Assembly: GCA_024195585.1 (NCBI GenBank)
Contig: SWBL01000266.1
Location: forward strand, 1 to 64,000
Direction: 5' to 3'
Length of the DNA: 64,000 bases
Source of the DNA: Aureobasidium sp. EXF-3400
Lineage: Eukaryota > Ascomycota > Dothideomycetes > Dothideales > Saccotheciaceae
This document shows, in pieces, positions 10,293 through 21,306 of the stretch (position 1 is its first letter; every line of letters begins with the position of its first letter). Both the position numbers and the translations under genes were made by a program. Below the pieces are notes generated by a model. The model ran no database searches and had not been told where the DNA came from. It saw only the letters and a list, made by a program, of their open reading frames with translations.

Positions 10293-10708
10293 AGCAAAGG
10301 CTTGAGAGGGGTCCTCGGTGGGGGACTGCTTACAACCACGATGGGTGGTTGGAGGATCTGCGATGTCACATCTGAGTTGTCGATGTTGATGTATAGGAAG
10401 AATATGTCACATGTTTGCGAGAGTTGCGGTCTCCGTGATGGCAATGCGCCAATTTTGTGGTAGAAAGAGCAGTCGACCTGTGAGGAAGCTTGTGAGTCGC
10501 AAGTTGAGCGCGTGGTTGTCGAGAAGAAAGAGTCCTCGGCAGTCGCGAGCGACTTCTGCCCCAAAGGCCTAGAAGCTCACAGCCCAAACCACAGCAACTC
10601 CAGCCTAAACCTTCCACCTCTTTCCTCTGCCCTCCCAAAAACTCCATCGAGGGCAAACAATATCTCCTCCATCACTTACCAATTTCACCTCAGAATCACT
10701 CATCAACA

Positions 10709-11579
10709 ATGACAATATCAGACGACGAAAGCAATGGCGTGTTCGACATCGATGAAGAACTAGTGCCAGTGCGGGAGCTCAAGCAAGCTGGCGTCATGGA
10801 AGTCGACTTTGACGGATTGCTAAGCACACCCCTGAGATTGGAAGAGGATCTCAAGAAAGGGTGTGGAGGCATGTTGTGGCCTGCGGGTATGGTAATGGCA
10901 AAGTACTTGATCAGGCAGGATAAAGATATGTTCAAGGATAAAACGATGTTTGTTACCCTGGTCGATGCCAAGAATGATGGTCCCTTGGGAATGACACGTG
11001 CTAACTGAATACAGAGTTGAATTAGGTGCTGGAGGTGGCTTAGTTGGGTAGGTGATGTTGATACCGGAATGGTTTGAAGGGAATGACTGACAGAATGCAG
11101 TCTTGCCGTTGCTCTAGGATTCCCACTCGATCATCCCCTTCATCTCACAGATCAAATACCCATGCTCGCCTTAATGGAACGCAACATAGCACTCAACAAC
11201 CTCCAAGATCAAGTCAAACCATCAATATATGATTGGGGTGAGCCAGCACCAGAAGCTATACCTCAACATCCGGATATCATTTTAGCAGCAGAATGCGTCT
11301 ACTTCGAACCTGCATTTCCGCTTTTGCAACAAACGATGAAGGATCTCATTGGACCGAACACGATTTGCTATTTTTGCTTCAAGAAGCGCAGACGGGCAGA
11401 CATGAACTTCGTCAAGGTTATGAAGAAGATGTTTGTGGTTGAGCCTATTGAGGATGATCCGGACAAACCGACGTGGTCGAGGGAGAATCTGCATTTGTGA
11501 GTTTTGAACATGTACCGTTTTGAATCAATGCTAACACTGGAGAAGCTTCAAGGTCACTCTGAAGCAGAAGAAGGTGTGA
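10709..11579 (+). CDS. EFM6: EFM6-like protein-lysine methyltransferase (METTL21-like)
   Basis: Four exons (10709-10947, 11015-11047, 11101-11496, 11546-11579) give about 233 residues, close to yeast Efm6 (246). The family uses S-adenosylmethionine to methylate a lysine of translation elongation factor 1A in the cytosol. Seen in the sequence: the SAM-binding motif VELGAGGGLVG at residues 81-91, assembled across introns 1 and 2, and AAECVYFEP at about 154-161, the post-motif typical of METTL21-type enzymes. Introns 1 and 2 carry branch sites GCTAAC and GACTGAC. The last intron starts GTGAGT, has GCTAAC, and ends GAGAAG, a tandem acceptor; choosing the upstream AG would shift one residue. After it the chain ends TLKQKKV. 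The exon 2 size of 33 bp is unusual but required by the motif. The family is secure; the EF1A substrate is inferred from yeast. Confidence 0.88.
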
Positions 11580-12034
11580 GCATTGAACAAGTCAAGGGCC
11601 GCAGGGGAGCGGGCTTGCAGACACCTACCTACATCAACGCCATTGTCTCGACTCAGAGGCAAAGCCGGAGCATAGAGTTCGGCACCGAACAGCATACACA
11701 AGGACTGCTGAAGTGTACGGCAACCACCAAGGAGACGTTCGTTTCGGCAGACTACAGAGAATGCCACCGAGAAGAGACCTGGCCGACCCTCTCGAAACGG
11801 AAGGGAAGAGAGGTGATAACAAAAAGGCTATAGCATACATAAGCCTACTTACAAAGGGAAGTACAAAACAACAAGAAACTCCAGTACAGTATACCATATC
11901 AACACATCTCCCATCAATACATCTCGCATCAAAAAAGCATCATCATAAAACATCCATCATAAACAGCATAAAATCCTCCCAAATCCCAACCCTCAATCCT
12001 TCAAAACCCACATCCAACTCTAGACATCGCACAC
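11580..12034. other. Intergenic stretch
   Basis: About 455 bp downstream of the methyltransferase gene. It is A-rich and C-rich on the plus strand near 11940-12030, and no gene is seen. Confidence 0.5.
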
Positions 12035-12520
12035 TCACCCCTCAACCTCACTCCTCTCCCCCTCCTCCAACTCCCTCTCCCGTCTAGCTCTCCTCCTCTT
12101 AATAGCCGCAATCCTCCCTACCCTCCTCTTCCCACACCTTACACACCTACACCCCAAATTCCTCTCACAAACCCTCTCCTTTTCCCTAACTCTCCTCACC
12201 CCTTCACCGGGGACTCTCAAAAACCTTCTATCCTGCCTTTCCTCGCCCACAGGGCCTCCAAAAACAGTGCTTGAAGGCGTGAGAGTGATATTCGGGGCTT
12301 GTGGTCCTGTAGTCACGAGTGTGATATCTGAAGATGATGGCACAGGTGTCGAGGGCAGTGATGGTGAGGAGGGTCGGAAAGCTGGGGTTGAAGTGCCACT
12401 GCCACTGCCACCGATACAAGATTGTAGAAACTGCAGCAGGTTCGTGCGATAGACAACCGGGTTGTTGATGAAGTAATTGTCGTGATGCGAGATATGCGGA
12501 TGGATTATATCGATTGGCAT
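12035..12520 (-). CDS. Hypothetical small basic protein
   Basis: A 161-codon frame with a start ATG at 12520 (A at -3) reading MPIDIIHPHISHHDNYFI. The same frame is open further upstream to 12745 without a better ATG. The middle is Ser/Pro/Thr-rich. The C-terminal third is strongly charged, with CRCVRCGKRRVGR (two CxxC-like pairs) and then KRRRARRERELEEGER, probably a helix. No family is recognised. Sequence bias suggests coding, but a competing frame overlaps on the same strand, so this could be spurious. Confidence 0.35.
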   Translation of the reverse strand: MPIDIIHPHISHHDNYFINNPVVYRTNLLQFLQSCIGGSGSGTSTPAFRPSSPSLPSTPVPSSSDITLVTTGPQAPNITLTPSSTVFGGPVGEERQDRRFLRVPGEGVRRVREKERVCERNLGCRCVRCGKRRVGRIAAIKRRRARRERELEEGERSEVEG

Positions 12521-12745
12521 TATCCTTTGATTTCTGATTGGAGCAGGCTTTGTGAAATTGTATGTTGCGAAAACAGAGGAGAGGTTTCGCGTAGAGTGGT
12601 GTTTTCTGGTTTCTCGAGAGGTGGAAGGCCTTATGTCGTTCCTGATGATGATGGGCCGGCGAGGAATGCGCAGCGGTGCGTAGTATGGAGCAACCGAAGC
12701 TTGAACGGAACAATGTAAAAAGTGGTTGTTATACTTCCGGGACAC

Positions 12746-13173
12746 CGTTGTATTTGGGATCTGTAATTATAGAGAAAGACATGGTAGTAATATTCAAGAA
12801 TATGGCGATGATAGAATATTGGAAAATTGAAAATACTCGTAGGGTTAGGAAGCGGTGTGCCTAAAATTTGACAAGCAACAAAACAACACTCGATTTACCA
12901 AGATGCCGTCATCACCGCTCCTCTGCCTTTGAACCAAGGAAACAGTTTGTCTGTGTACAAAGATGCTAGAAATAGGGTATAAAAGGAACATGACTAGAAG
13001 AGAATAAAAGCAGAAAACATGACGTATCCAAGTCATGGCTGCTCCAACCAAAGGATACAAAACCCCCCCGACGCCATCGCTCGATAAAACAGCAACCTGA
13101 TCATTATGCTCGTGAGGCGAGGTAGAAATCATCCTCATCGAGTTTCAAGAAAGAAGAAAATGCGTGAGCGGTC
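12746..13173. other. Intergenic stretch
   Basis: About 430 bp between two minus-strand frames. It should hold the 3' end of the upstream gene. No feature is recognised. Confidence 0.45.
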
Positions 13174-14593
13174 TCACATGAGACCTCCCAGAACCAGTCG
13201 ACTAAGACCACCAATTTCGGTGCGCACCTCGCGACGAGTCGTGTCACCGAGTTCCTGAGTGGCATTCTGCACAAGCACTTTGCGCAGAATCTTGTCCGCT
13301 TTGCCAAAGGCTTCACCGACACCAGGTCCTATCGCCTCTGCATTGGGTAATAGTTGGACCACTCCAGAATATGTGTCGATAAGGATATCCGCCAGGGTCG
13401 CAAAAGCGGTGTGGAAGTCCGGATCAAAGGGTAGAGAGGGTGTTTGCAGATATGTGAATTCTGGCAAGTTCCCAGAGGAGATAGGGGGCATGGGTATAAA
13501 TTCCAATTGGGCACTCTCGACCGACTCGGACAGACTCTCGATGGCAACACTGCTAGATCTGCGACCCTTGACTCCGCGCATACCACTTTTGAACATGGCA
13601 CCCATGCGGCCGCGGGCACCGACTGAAGCATCGGGATTGTTGAGTTGTTGGTAGGTGTCGTACTCGGATAGCAGAGCAGCTAGGGAACGTAGGTAGTCCA
13701 AGGGATTATCTGAGTTCATGTCGAGGAGGGGAGGTATAGATGTGCCGAGGAGCAGGTAGTTGGAGGCTCGGCGACCGAGCTTGGAGTAGTGCATTGACGG
13801 TAATTGGTTGAGGTTCGAGGGAGTATAGAGGAGGGTGTTGAAGTAGTAAATGTGACCTTCATGTCTGCAGTATGTCAGTCGGGAGTGTTGATTTGGCGAG
13901 GTGGCCATGGACGTACACTTTACGGAGATACTCCAGAGTGGCTATGCGCTTGCGACAAGTGGCATGGATATGGTTTAGAAGAGCGGCAGGCACATGGATC
14001 AAGCTGGCCTGTGGGATTGGAGTGTTGGATGGAATCAGGTTCAAAGAACTGTTGTTGGTGGCATACGAGCTCAACGAAGGACGATCGGTCTCTGCACGTT
14101 TGAGACCATGGCTAAAAGGAGTGGCGAGCATAGAGAAGGGAGTCTTGGGAACGGGCTCAGCAACGCTGTATTGGCGATCGCGTGAGAAGCTATCCGACGA
14201 CTTTTGCGGACTCAGGGTTGTGTTGAATGGCGGTTTGCCTGTATGAGTCGCATTGGCACTAATGGAGCGGCTTTGACGGTGCAGGCGGATTGGAGAGCGA
14301 GATGGGATTGCTATCGACGAGCCTCGAGCCTTGTGGTGGTGTATTGACGACAGCGACTCGTGGGAGCGAAGCGATATGCTGCGACGAATGTCTCCTTCGG
14401 CGACTGACGAGGGCAACGATGTGGCCGACGAGTCTCTGCGGACGGCGGTGGGCGACAATTCCTCGGTGGCTAACGGCGATATGGGAGTGATGGACGTAGT
14501 TTCCTTGCGCGAGGGCTGCTTCTTGGTGGAGAAGATGGAGGGCTTCCTGCCAAAGATGGATGCGCTGGGCGCTGGCGACGGGTCGGGCGCCAT
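13174..14593 (-). CDS. Conserved-looking fungal protein of unknown function, two exons
   Basis: Exon 1 (14593-13917) and exon 2 (13864-13174) join through a 52-nt intron (GTACGT...CTGCAG) into a 455-residue protein; the junction reads LEYLRKV-HEGHIYYFNTLLY. The first ~190 residues are Ser/Pro-rich and disordered (FGRKPSIFSTKKQPSRK near the start). From about 195 on, the chain looks folded: PAALLNHIHATCRKRIATLE, then MHYSKLGRRASNYLLLGTS, then NPLDYLRSLAALLSEYD, and a C-terminal helix set ending LSRLVLGGLM. No signal peptide or membrane segment is seen. I do not recognise the family. The well-preserved helical half across a canonical intron argues for a real gene. It is divergently transcribed from ECT1, with 454 bp between the starts. 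Confidence 0.75.
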
Positions 14594-15047
14594 CTTTGTT
14601 CCTCGTTTCTCAAGACCCTTATACTTTCCGACTGCAGGTAGCGCTGCCGACGTCTAACGGACAATTACTCAGGGGTAGACCCTGTATGCAGCTTCCAAAG
14701 AGGCCTCCTCGACGGCTGGTCGGCCGTGCTGCGCTGCAACTACGTTTGCCTGCCAAAGCCAGCCTTTTACGACATAGAACCAGACTATCAAGGTCTGCTT
14801 GGCGTGTCAAATCTCCCACGCGAGCAAGAGAGACAAGACGGTACGAATGGGCGTCGTCGGATGTGCTCAGTTTGGTACAAGACTCTCCTGGATCATGAAC
14901 GGAACTCAAGCCGCCCGTCCAAGCGCCAGCCCCTCCCCACTGCCAATCTGCACATGCCCCACCACGACTCGACATTGATGTTGATGTTGACGCTGCTCCA
15001 AACTCTCCTCCCTTGTGCAACACATAAGTTATAACAAGCCTGTAGCC
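14594..15047. promoter_or_regulatory. Divergent promoter region (unknown protein / ECT1)
   Basis: 454 bp between the two divergent start codons. No gene fits here. I see no distinctive TATA box; the region near 14980-15046 is pyrimidine-rich on the plus strand, as is usual for fungal leaders. Confidence 0.5.
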
Positions 15048-16558
15048 ATGTCTTCCACCGAGGTACAAAATGACAATCAATGCCCAACGCGCCTTCGTAG
15101 ACCTCAGAGACGCTGACCGTCTCGCAGAGCATTCCAGCTCCCGGTAAGTGGCCTGTCGACCCTCAACAAGACGTCCCAATCAGCGACGACCGCGTCTGGG
15201 TCGATGGATGCTTCGACTTTGCCCATCACGGCCATGCTGGTGCCATGCTCCAGGCTCGTCGTCTGGGAACCGAACTTCTTGTCGGCGTGCACTCGGACGA
15301 GGCCATCCTCGAGAACAAGGGGCCTACTGTCATGACTCTGGACGAACGGTAATTCTCGACTTTTCCTGCATTCTATATTGCTATGCCCTGGGTCTATCCA
15401 AGTGAAGCTGAACCCATTCCGTTTAGCTGTGCTGCTGTTGACGCTTGTCGCTGGGCTACCAAGTCCATCCCTCACGCCCCTTATGTGACTTCTCTACCCT
15501 GGATCTCTCACTACGGCGCCAAATACGTTGTTCACGGAGACGACATTACTTCGGACGCCAATGGCTACGACTGCTACAGATTCGTCAAGGAGGCTGGCCG
15601 CTTCAAGGTCGTCAAACGCACACCTGGTATTAGCACAACCGACCTTGTCGGACGTATGCTGTTATGCACAAAATCACACTTCATCAAGGATCTCGACGCT
15701 CTGCTTGAGGGTCAGGAAGGCCCGGGCGGCGAGGACGAGAGAAAGAGGACAGGACAAGACATGAAGGAGAGGATCAGAGAATACGCAACGGACGAGTCTG
15801 GCAACAACCCACTGGTCGAAGTCTGGAGCTGGCGCTCCGCTCACTCCAATCAACAGTCCTTCCACCAGAATGGTTCTTTCCTCCAAAAGGTCAACGGTAC
15901 CTCGCCGCAACCCGACCAGAAGGTCGTCTACGTTGACGGTGGCTTCGACCTCTTTTCCACTGGTCACATCGAGTTCCTCAAACAGGTCGTCGAGACCGAA
16001 GAAAAGGAGGCCAAGCAAAAAGGTTGGAACAAGGAATACAGCCCTGTATACGTCGTGGCAGGTGTCCACAGCGATGAGGCCATCAACGACTACAAGGGCA
16101 TCAACTACCCCATCATGAACATCTTTGAGCGCGGTCTTTGTGTTCTGCAATGCAAGGTAAGTCCCAAAACTGCCAGACAACCCATGGTCCATATCTGACA
16201 AGAAGTCCAGTACATCTCGTCCATAATCTTCATGGCACCCACAGTACCCAGCAAAAGCTTCCTCGAGTCACTACCCTACTCCGTCCAAGCAGTCTACCAC
16301 GGTCCAACTGTCTCAGCGCCTCCAGGCCAAGACTTCTACACGGATGCAAAGGAAATGGGCCTCTTTAAGGAAATCACATCACACCCGTACTCGCACGTGA
16401 ACGCAGACTCGATCGTAGCTCGCATCTTGAAGAGCAGAGAGCTGTACGAGGAACGTCAACGCGTCAAGGGAGTCAAAGGCATTGGAGAAGAAGCAGTACG
16501 CAGAAGAGAAGAGATGGAGAGGGAGAAGGCTGCGAAGGATAGAGCCGCACTTGCATGA
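15048..16558 (+). CDS. ECT1: Ethanolamine-phosphate cytidylyltransferase
   Basis: This enzyme makes CDP-ethanolamine from CTP and phosphoethanolamine (EC 2.7.7.14), the rate-setting step of the Kennedy route to phosphatidylethanolamine. Four exons (15048-15062, 15128-15348, 15427-16156, 16211-16558) give 437 residues, the normal size. Exon 1 codes for only MSSTE. The N-terminal catalytic domain shows DGCFDFAHHGH (HxGH at 38-41) and RTPGISTTDLVGRML (from residue 143), both hallmarks of the family. The C-terminal repeat domain has VDGGFDLFSTGHIEFL, where the HxGH equivalent at 256-259 is STGH, so its first histidine is missing. This suggests catalysis rests on the N-terminal half, as proposed for related enzymes. 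The tail is a charged helix (EEAVRRREEMEREKAAKD). Introns have canonical GT-AG ends; intron 2 has branch site GCTGAAC. Confidence 0.94.
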
Positions 16559-16858
16559 GCAGATAATCTCGAAAAGTTAGCCATGAGAAATCTCATGTTT
16601 TCTTGTTCTACTGGGGCATATTTCACCAGACTCTTTCTTATGTACTAGAGTCTGTCGTGCTCTCATAATATAGTCTGTCACAATGCACAATTGTCTCGCG
16701 ACTAAAGATACGTCCCTAGAGGGCTGTCTTGAGTAAAATCTTTCGGTGAAGCCTAACCCTTTCCTAGAGAATGTCGTGTATTTCAAACTTCTGTGCACGG
16801 GGATTGAGAAAAAGGAGTATGTCATTCTTTTGAGCAGAAATAAGCAGACAAGAAGCGT
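16559..16858. other. Convergent 3' region
   Basis: 300 bp between the convergent stops of ECT1 and the p24 gene. It should contain both 3' UTRs; nothing else is seen. Confidence 0.55.
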
Positions 16859-17594
16859 CTAAGTAAGCTTCTGCTTGATGAAGAAGTTTCTCAAGTGCGA
16901 AAGCTGCCATGCACAAGTAACACCCAAGATAGCAAGCTGCACCAGAGTCCAACGCACAACACGAGCATTGGTGTGCTCCGACATGTTTCTAAACTCAGCC
17001 TCCCTCTCCCTCTGGAAAACCTGCTCCTTTCTGATATCGGTAAGTCTAGCATTCAAATCCTTGACTTTGGAAACAATATCGCTGAGCTTGTGCTTGTCGT
17101 CGCTTTCAATGCGCGAGGTCTCGCCAATGGCCATGTCGACTTCGAGTTTGATGTTGCCGGCTGAGGAGCCGCCGGTGAGCCAGCCTTGAGCGGAAGGTAC
17201 GTTGGTAGGGGTGAAGCAGATGCGGTGGTCGCCAGAGTCGGCGGCGGAGAAGGTGAAGCGGCCTTTGTCGTTTCCGCGCTGGGAGACGATGCGGTGGTCG
17301 TTGTCGAAGATTTCGTCGACGCTGATGTAGAGGCCCATGTCAGGGTTGGCTTCGTATCTGCGGGATGCCTCGTTCCATTGTGTGGCAGTGTAGTGGCCTG
17401 AGATTGATGTTAGAATGGATGGCAAAGAAGAAGAGATGAATCCCGAGAAGAAGTTACTCACCAACTACCAGGGTGTCCTTGGGGAGCTCCTCGAAGAAGC
17501 ACTTTTGGGAGGGGCCGTCAATGTAGAAGTAGAGGGCCTGGGTCGGCAACAGCAGGGCTGCAAATGCAAGCACTGAGAACAGCATCGAGTGCAT
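16859..17594 (-). CDS. p24 family cargo receptor (Erp1/emp24-like)
   Basis: Exon 1 (17594-17462) and exon 2 (17397-16859) join through a GTGAGT intron to give 223 residues, the usual p24 length. p24 proteins cycle between ER and Golgi in COPII and COPI vesicles and help sort cargo such as GPI-anchored proteins. Residues 1-20 are a signal peptide (MLFSVLAFAALLLPTQA). The lumenal GOLD domain begins LYFYIDGPSQKCFFEELPKD, holds two conserved cysteines (CFFEE and ICFTP) and is followed by a coiled-coil helix (about 140-190). One membrane span (about 193-213) precedes a short cytosolic tail with FF and ending KQKLT, a KxKxx COPI retrieval signal. Closest to the Erp1/Erp5/Erp6 branch by the N-terminal GOLD motif; the exact subfamily is not certain. 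It shares a short divergent promoter with SWC4. Confidence 0.9.
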
Positions 17595-17817
17595 GGTGAA
17601 GGTCGTTATTCGTGAATGACAAAGGACGTGACAGGACAGTAAGAACAAACCAGCAACGAGATGTTCCCCCCCTAAACATTGAACAGCTGTTGCACCTTCC
17701 TCCAGCCGGTCCCCGCCAAGAATCGACGCTCGTCGGTCGCAACTGCCTCAGCATCATCTGAACGCGACAGACACTTTTTACTCTCTCAGCGACTCTACAA
17801 TTCCAGGTTAATTCACA
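17595..17817. promoter_or_regulatory. Short bidirectional promoter (p24 gene / SWC4)
   Basis: Only 223 bp separate the two divergent start codons, so the p24 gene and SWC4 must share or closely abut promoter elements. No TATA box is evident. Confidence 0.55.
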
Positions 17818-19470
17818 ATGTCGGCACAAGATATGCGCGACATGCTGGGCCTGACGGGCGATGCTGCCCGTCCACCGCCCTTGAAGAAGCAGAAGACTGT
17901 CGAGAGGCGTCCGCGTGCGTCGCATATTTCAATAACTCAATGCGCCGCCTGCTAATAACATGCAGTCGAGAAAGGAATCGCTCGTGAGGTCTCGGCTCTG
18001 ATGGGCGAACGCGCTCCTCCGATTGCTATGATTCAAGTCCAGCCAAAATACAAACAACGACCGAGACGATCACATCGAGCTGCGCCATGGGAATGGGCCC
18101 CCTTCAACAACCAAGCAAGAGAGGACCGCCTTACTTTACATCACTGGCAGCCCAAGCACACTCCTAAGGCCCTCCCACAATCAGAACAACAACCGCAGAC
18201 CGAGTCCGAAGCCGATGTTGAGAAACAACCAGAGCCTGAGCCGCAACAGAAGGACTATAAGTACGCCAGATACAATGTCCAGGTTGAGACTCCCACCTAC
18301 AACCAGGAATTATATGATGCTCAGCTGCAGGATCCGGATTGGACAAAGGAAGAGACAGATTATTTGGTCGAAGCTGTAAAAGACTATGGTCAAAAGTGGC
18401 CCGTTGTCATTGATCGCTATGAATACCAGCCTGAGCCGACCGAAGAAGGTGCAGAAGCGCCGCAACCGAAACCTCGTTCTATGGAAGACCTCAAGGCACG
18501 TTATTATACCGTCAGCGCAAAGGTTCTGGCCAACCACACGCCCATTTCGTCAATGACTGGCCCGCAATACAACTTATACTCGACCTTGACTTCCTTCAAC
18601 CCTGTCCAGGAGACATCGCGGAAGAAGCTTGCCGAAGGTCATCTCTACCGCACTCAGCTCGAGGTCGACGAAGAAAATGTCCTGCTCGCCGAACTGCAAC
18701 GCATCATGATCAACCAGCAACAACTCGAGAACGAACGCAATGAGATCCGTGACAGACTCGAATACCCGTCAGCAAGTAACACCGCTGCCGCTCAATACAG
18801 CACATCTCAACAACTGGGCCAACTCTTCCAACAACTACTACAAGCAGACCGCATGAAGAAGGATCGTCGCCTGAAAGCTCTAGGCGACACTCCCGGCAGC
18901 GGCCCACCCACATCTGCACAACTTCAATCCGCCGCAGGAGCATCATCTGCCCACCGCGATAGTATAAGCAGTGCCACTGGTGCCCGCAAGGCCGGCGGCA
19001 GGGACTCTATAGCCGGCGGCTCAGGCGTAGGAATGGATCCCACCGCACGCGCCCTAACCCCCCACGCCGCCCACCGCTACTTCGTCACTCAACACGACCG
19101 TCTCAGCAGCGGCGTCTCATTTGCCTCTGATCGCCTCCACCGCGCCCGCTCCGCCAAATCCATGATCCAGACCGAAAAGATCTCCGCCATTCTCAATCAT
19201 TTGCGTATTCCTGACATTATTCCTCTGCCTACTCAACGTGTGATTGAAGACTTTGAGAAATTGATGCAGAAGGTGCATTTGTTGTTGGATATGCGTAAGC
19301 TTGCTGATAAAGAAGAGCAAGAGATTAGGGTCAAAGAGGCTGAGAAGAAGGTCAAGGAGGGTAAGGAGGGTGTTAAAGAAGAAGGGGAGGATGTTAAGGT
19401 TGGGCAGAAGAGGAGTGCGAGTGTGTTGAGCAATGATGCTCAGGGTGCCACTAAGAGGCCTAAGAATTGA
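17818..19470 (+). CDS. SWC4: SWR1/NuA4 complex subunit Swc4 (DMAP1 homologue)
   Basis: A nuclear chromatin factor shared by the SWR1 remodeller (which deposits H2A.Z) and the NuA4 acetyltransferase. Two exons (17818-17914, 17966-19470) give 533 residues; the intron has GTGCGT, a GCTAATAAC branch site and a CAG end, and the junction reads ERRP-LEKGIAREVSALMG. The N-terminus (MSAQDMRDMLGL) is typical of fungal Swc4. A SANT-like domain lies at about 157-235, starting DWTKEETDYLVEAVKDYGQK. The DMAP1-type region follows with RKKLAEGHLYRTQLEVDEEN and a long helix. The C-terminal part contains a low-complexity Gly/Ser/Ala stretch, a helical segment around RIPDIIPLPTQRVIEDFEKL, and a Lys/Glu-rich tail with KKVKEGKEGVKEEGE and KRSASVL. 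Family assignment is firm. Confidence 0.93.
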
Positions 19471-20714
19471 GATGGTTACTGAGTAGAACGGTTTCCTCTT
19501 GAGGTTCTGAGAGGAAATATTGATGAGAAATCAAATCGAATACTCGAGTTTTGCAAAACCAGGCTTTTCCTTCTCTTGTCGTGGATGATGATACCTGTTC
19601 GAAGCATAGTATGAACATCTACAAGCAGTCTCATGACAAGCTCGGCATTAGGAAGAACCCATCTAGACATCGACCCCTGTGCTCGGAAGTATACCATCAG
19701 CCACATCGTTGCGTTCCCTCATGTCTGGCAACAGTCATCAAGAATCATCAGATGCCATCAAAAGTTGAATTCCATCAAGATCAATCCTTCCATGCCACCC
19801 TGGCATCCGGAGCATAACCCCATCCCCTCGTCAAAGACACGTCTCGAGCCAGCTCAGCTGTCTATACAGCTTATACAAACATCATAAGCACTTATAAGCG
19901 GATGCAAAGACCTGCCACGGTAACAAGAGCTACACCCAAGCTCTTCTGAACCAGCAATCTGTGTCTTGCAGAAAAGCCCTTGATTGTTAATAAAAGTACG
20001 TAGTGGGTAAAGCAATCGATCTGTGAATTGCTCAGCAGATCTTTGATCTCAGCTTTCCACCATGTCGTTCGTATCAGATGTATCGTCCAAGGTGAGCAAT
20101 ACACATCCAAGCCCATGCTAGCCATAATCGTTAAATGTTGTCATTCTGGGGAAAACTTGTCACAAAAGTGATAAAAGAGACTAGAACACGAAAGCTGTTG
20201 GGAAAGAGATGAAACAAGAGAAGAGGCTGTAACAAACCCCACTTGTTGATAAGAGGCTTACCAAAGATCATGACAAGATGCTGTTAGAGATGATACTGGG
20301 ACAAGAAGATATAACGAAGAAGGCTGTGATGAGGAGGGAGTAGTGTTGAGAATTCCAGCCAAGAATTCCAGTTCATCCATCACTTCAGAATCGAATGGAA
20401 TACAAACCCAATGCGAGAGCAAAAAAAAACAAGTACTCGGATAGGGTGAGAGTGAACTTGACATATGTTGCTCGCCCAAAACCAAACCCAAATCCGAAGA
20501 TGCAATTCTGCAGAGGCCATGGGAATGCTGTACTTGACTCAAGATCTGCACTTTAGTCAAAGAAGATCCACTTATGCAATAGTATTTTTTTTCGCTTGCG
20601 GCATCTTTCTTCCCAAGATCACCTGTCTTGCAGAGTTGTAGGTTACAGATGGGTGCAGCAAATCGCACGATTGTGAGGATGGCCTGCGAAGGTGATGGAT
20701 CAAAGGTGTGATGT

Positions 20715-20752
<38 letters not shown>

Positions 20753-21306
20753 GTATTATTGAGAATGTTCATATGCTGATATTTGGAAGTGAGAATTCGC
20801 TAAATGCAATTTTGATATGCGAAGAACCATTTGTGGTTACTCCGATGATGGTGTAAGTGTAGAAAACACTGGATGTAGAATGCCCTTCTGGAAGAGCAGT
20901 GTTCTTTGAGATACAGTGATGACTCGGTATGTGTGATGCGCACTTGGAGATGCTGTCCGTGGTGGATGAAGTGGGTGGAGATCTGCGTCACACGTCATAC
21001 ACCCCTGATCACACGGAAGCAGTCCCGTGGTGATGCTCATCAAGAACTCAGCGGCTCGGATTCTCGCTCTTTTCCCGGTCAACAGGAAGAGGCTGGTGAT
21101 GCGCGAGCCGGCGTCATGGCGTGGCTTGGGATCTTTGATCGTTGCGCTTCGTAGCGAGGATGGCTCCTGAGAAGGCCGGTACAGGTCGCAGCTGTTCGTC
21201 TTGTAGCTGCTGCAATAGGTGCCCAGCTCGAAGAGAATACCGCCCATATCGCTCGCGCCGAGGCCCTTCCGATTTTATGATTTGGTGAAAGAGACGCACC
21301 GATGCT
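19471..21306. other. Intergenic region
   Basis: About 1.8 kb downstream of SWC4 and of the minus-strand small gene, so both ends are 3' ends. Only short unsupported frames are present. A GAAA microsatellite lies at 20719-20752. Confidence 0.55.
20719..20752 (+). repeat. (GAAA)n microsatellite
   Basis: About eight uninterrupted GAAA units in intergenic DNA. Confidence 0.95.

Noticed and set aside
12228..12713. 161-codon alternative minus-strand frame overlapping the small basic protein
   Set aside because: Competes with another frame on the same strand; neither has a domain, and this one has a poorer C-terminus and start.
20719..20752. GAAA repeats considered as a CRISPR-like or functional array
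   Set aside because: A simple microsatellite with no spacers; CRISPR arrays are not expected in a fungal nuclear genome.
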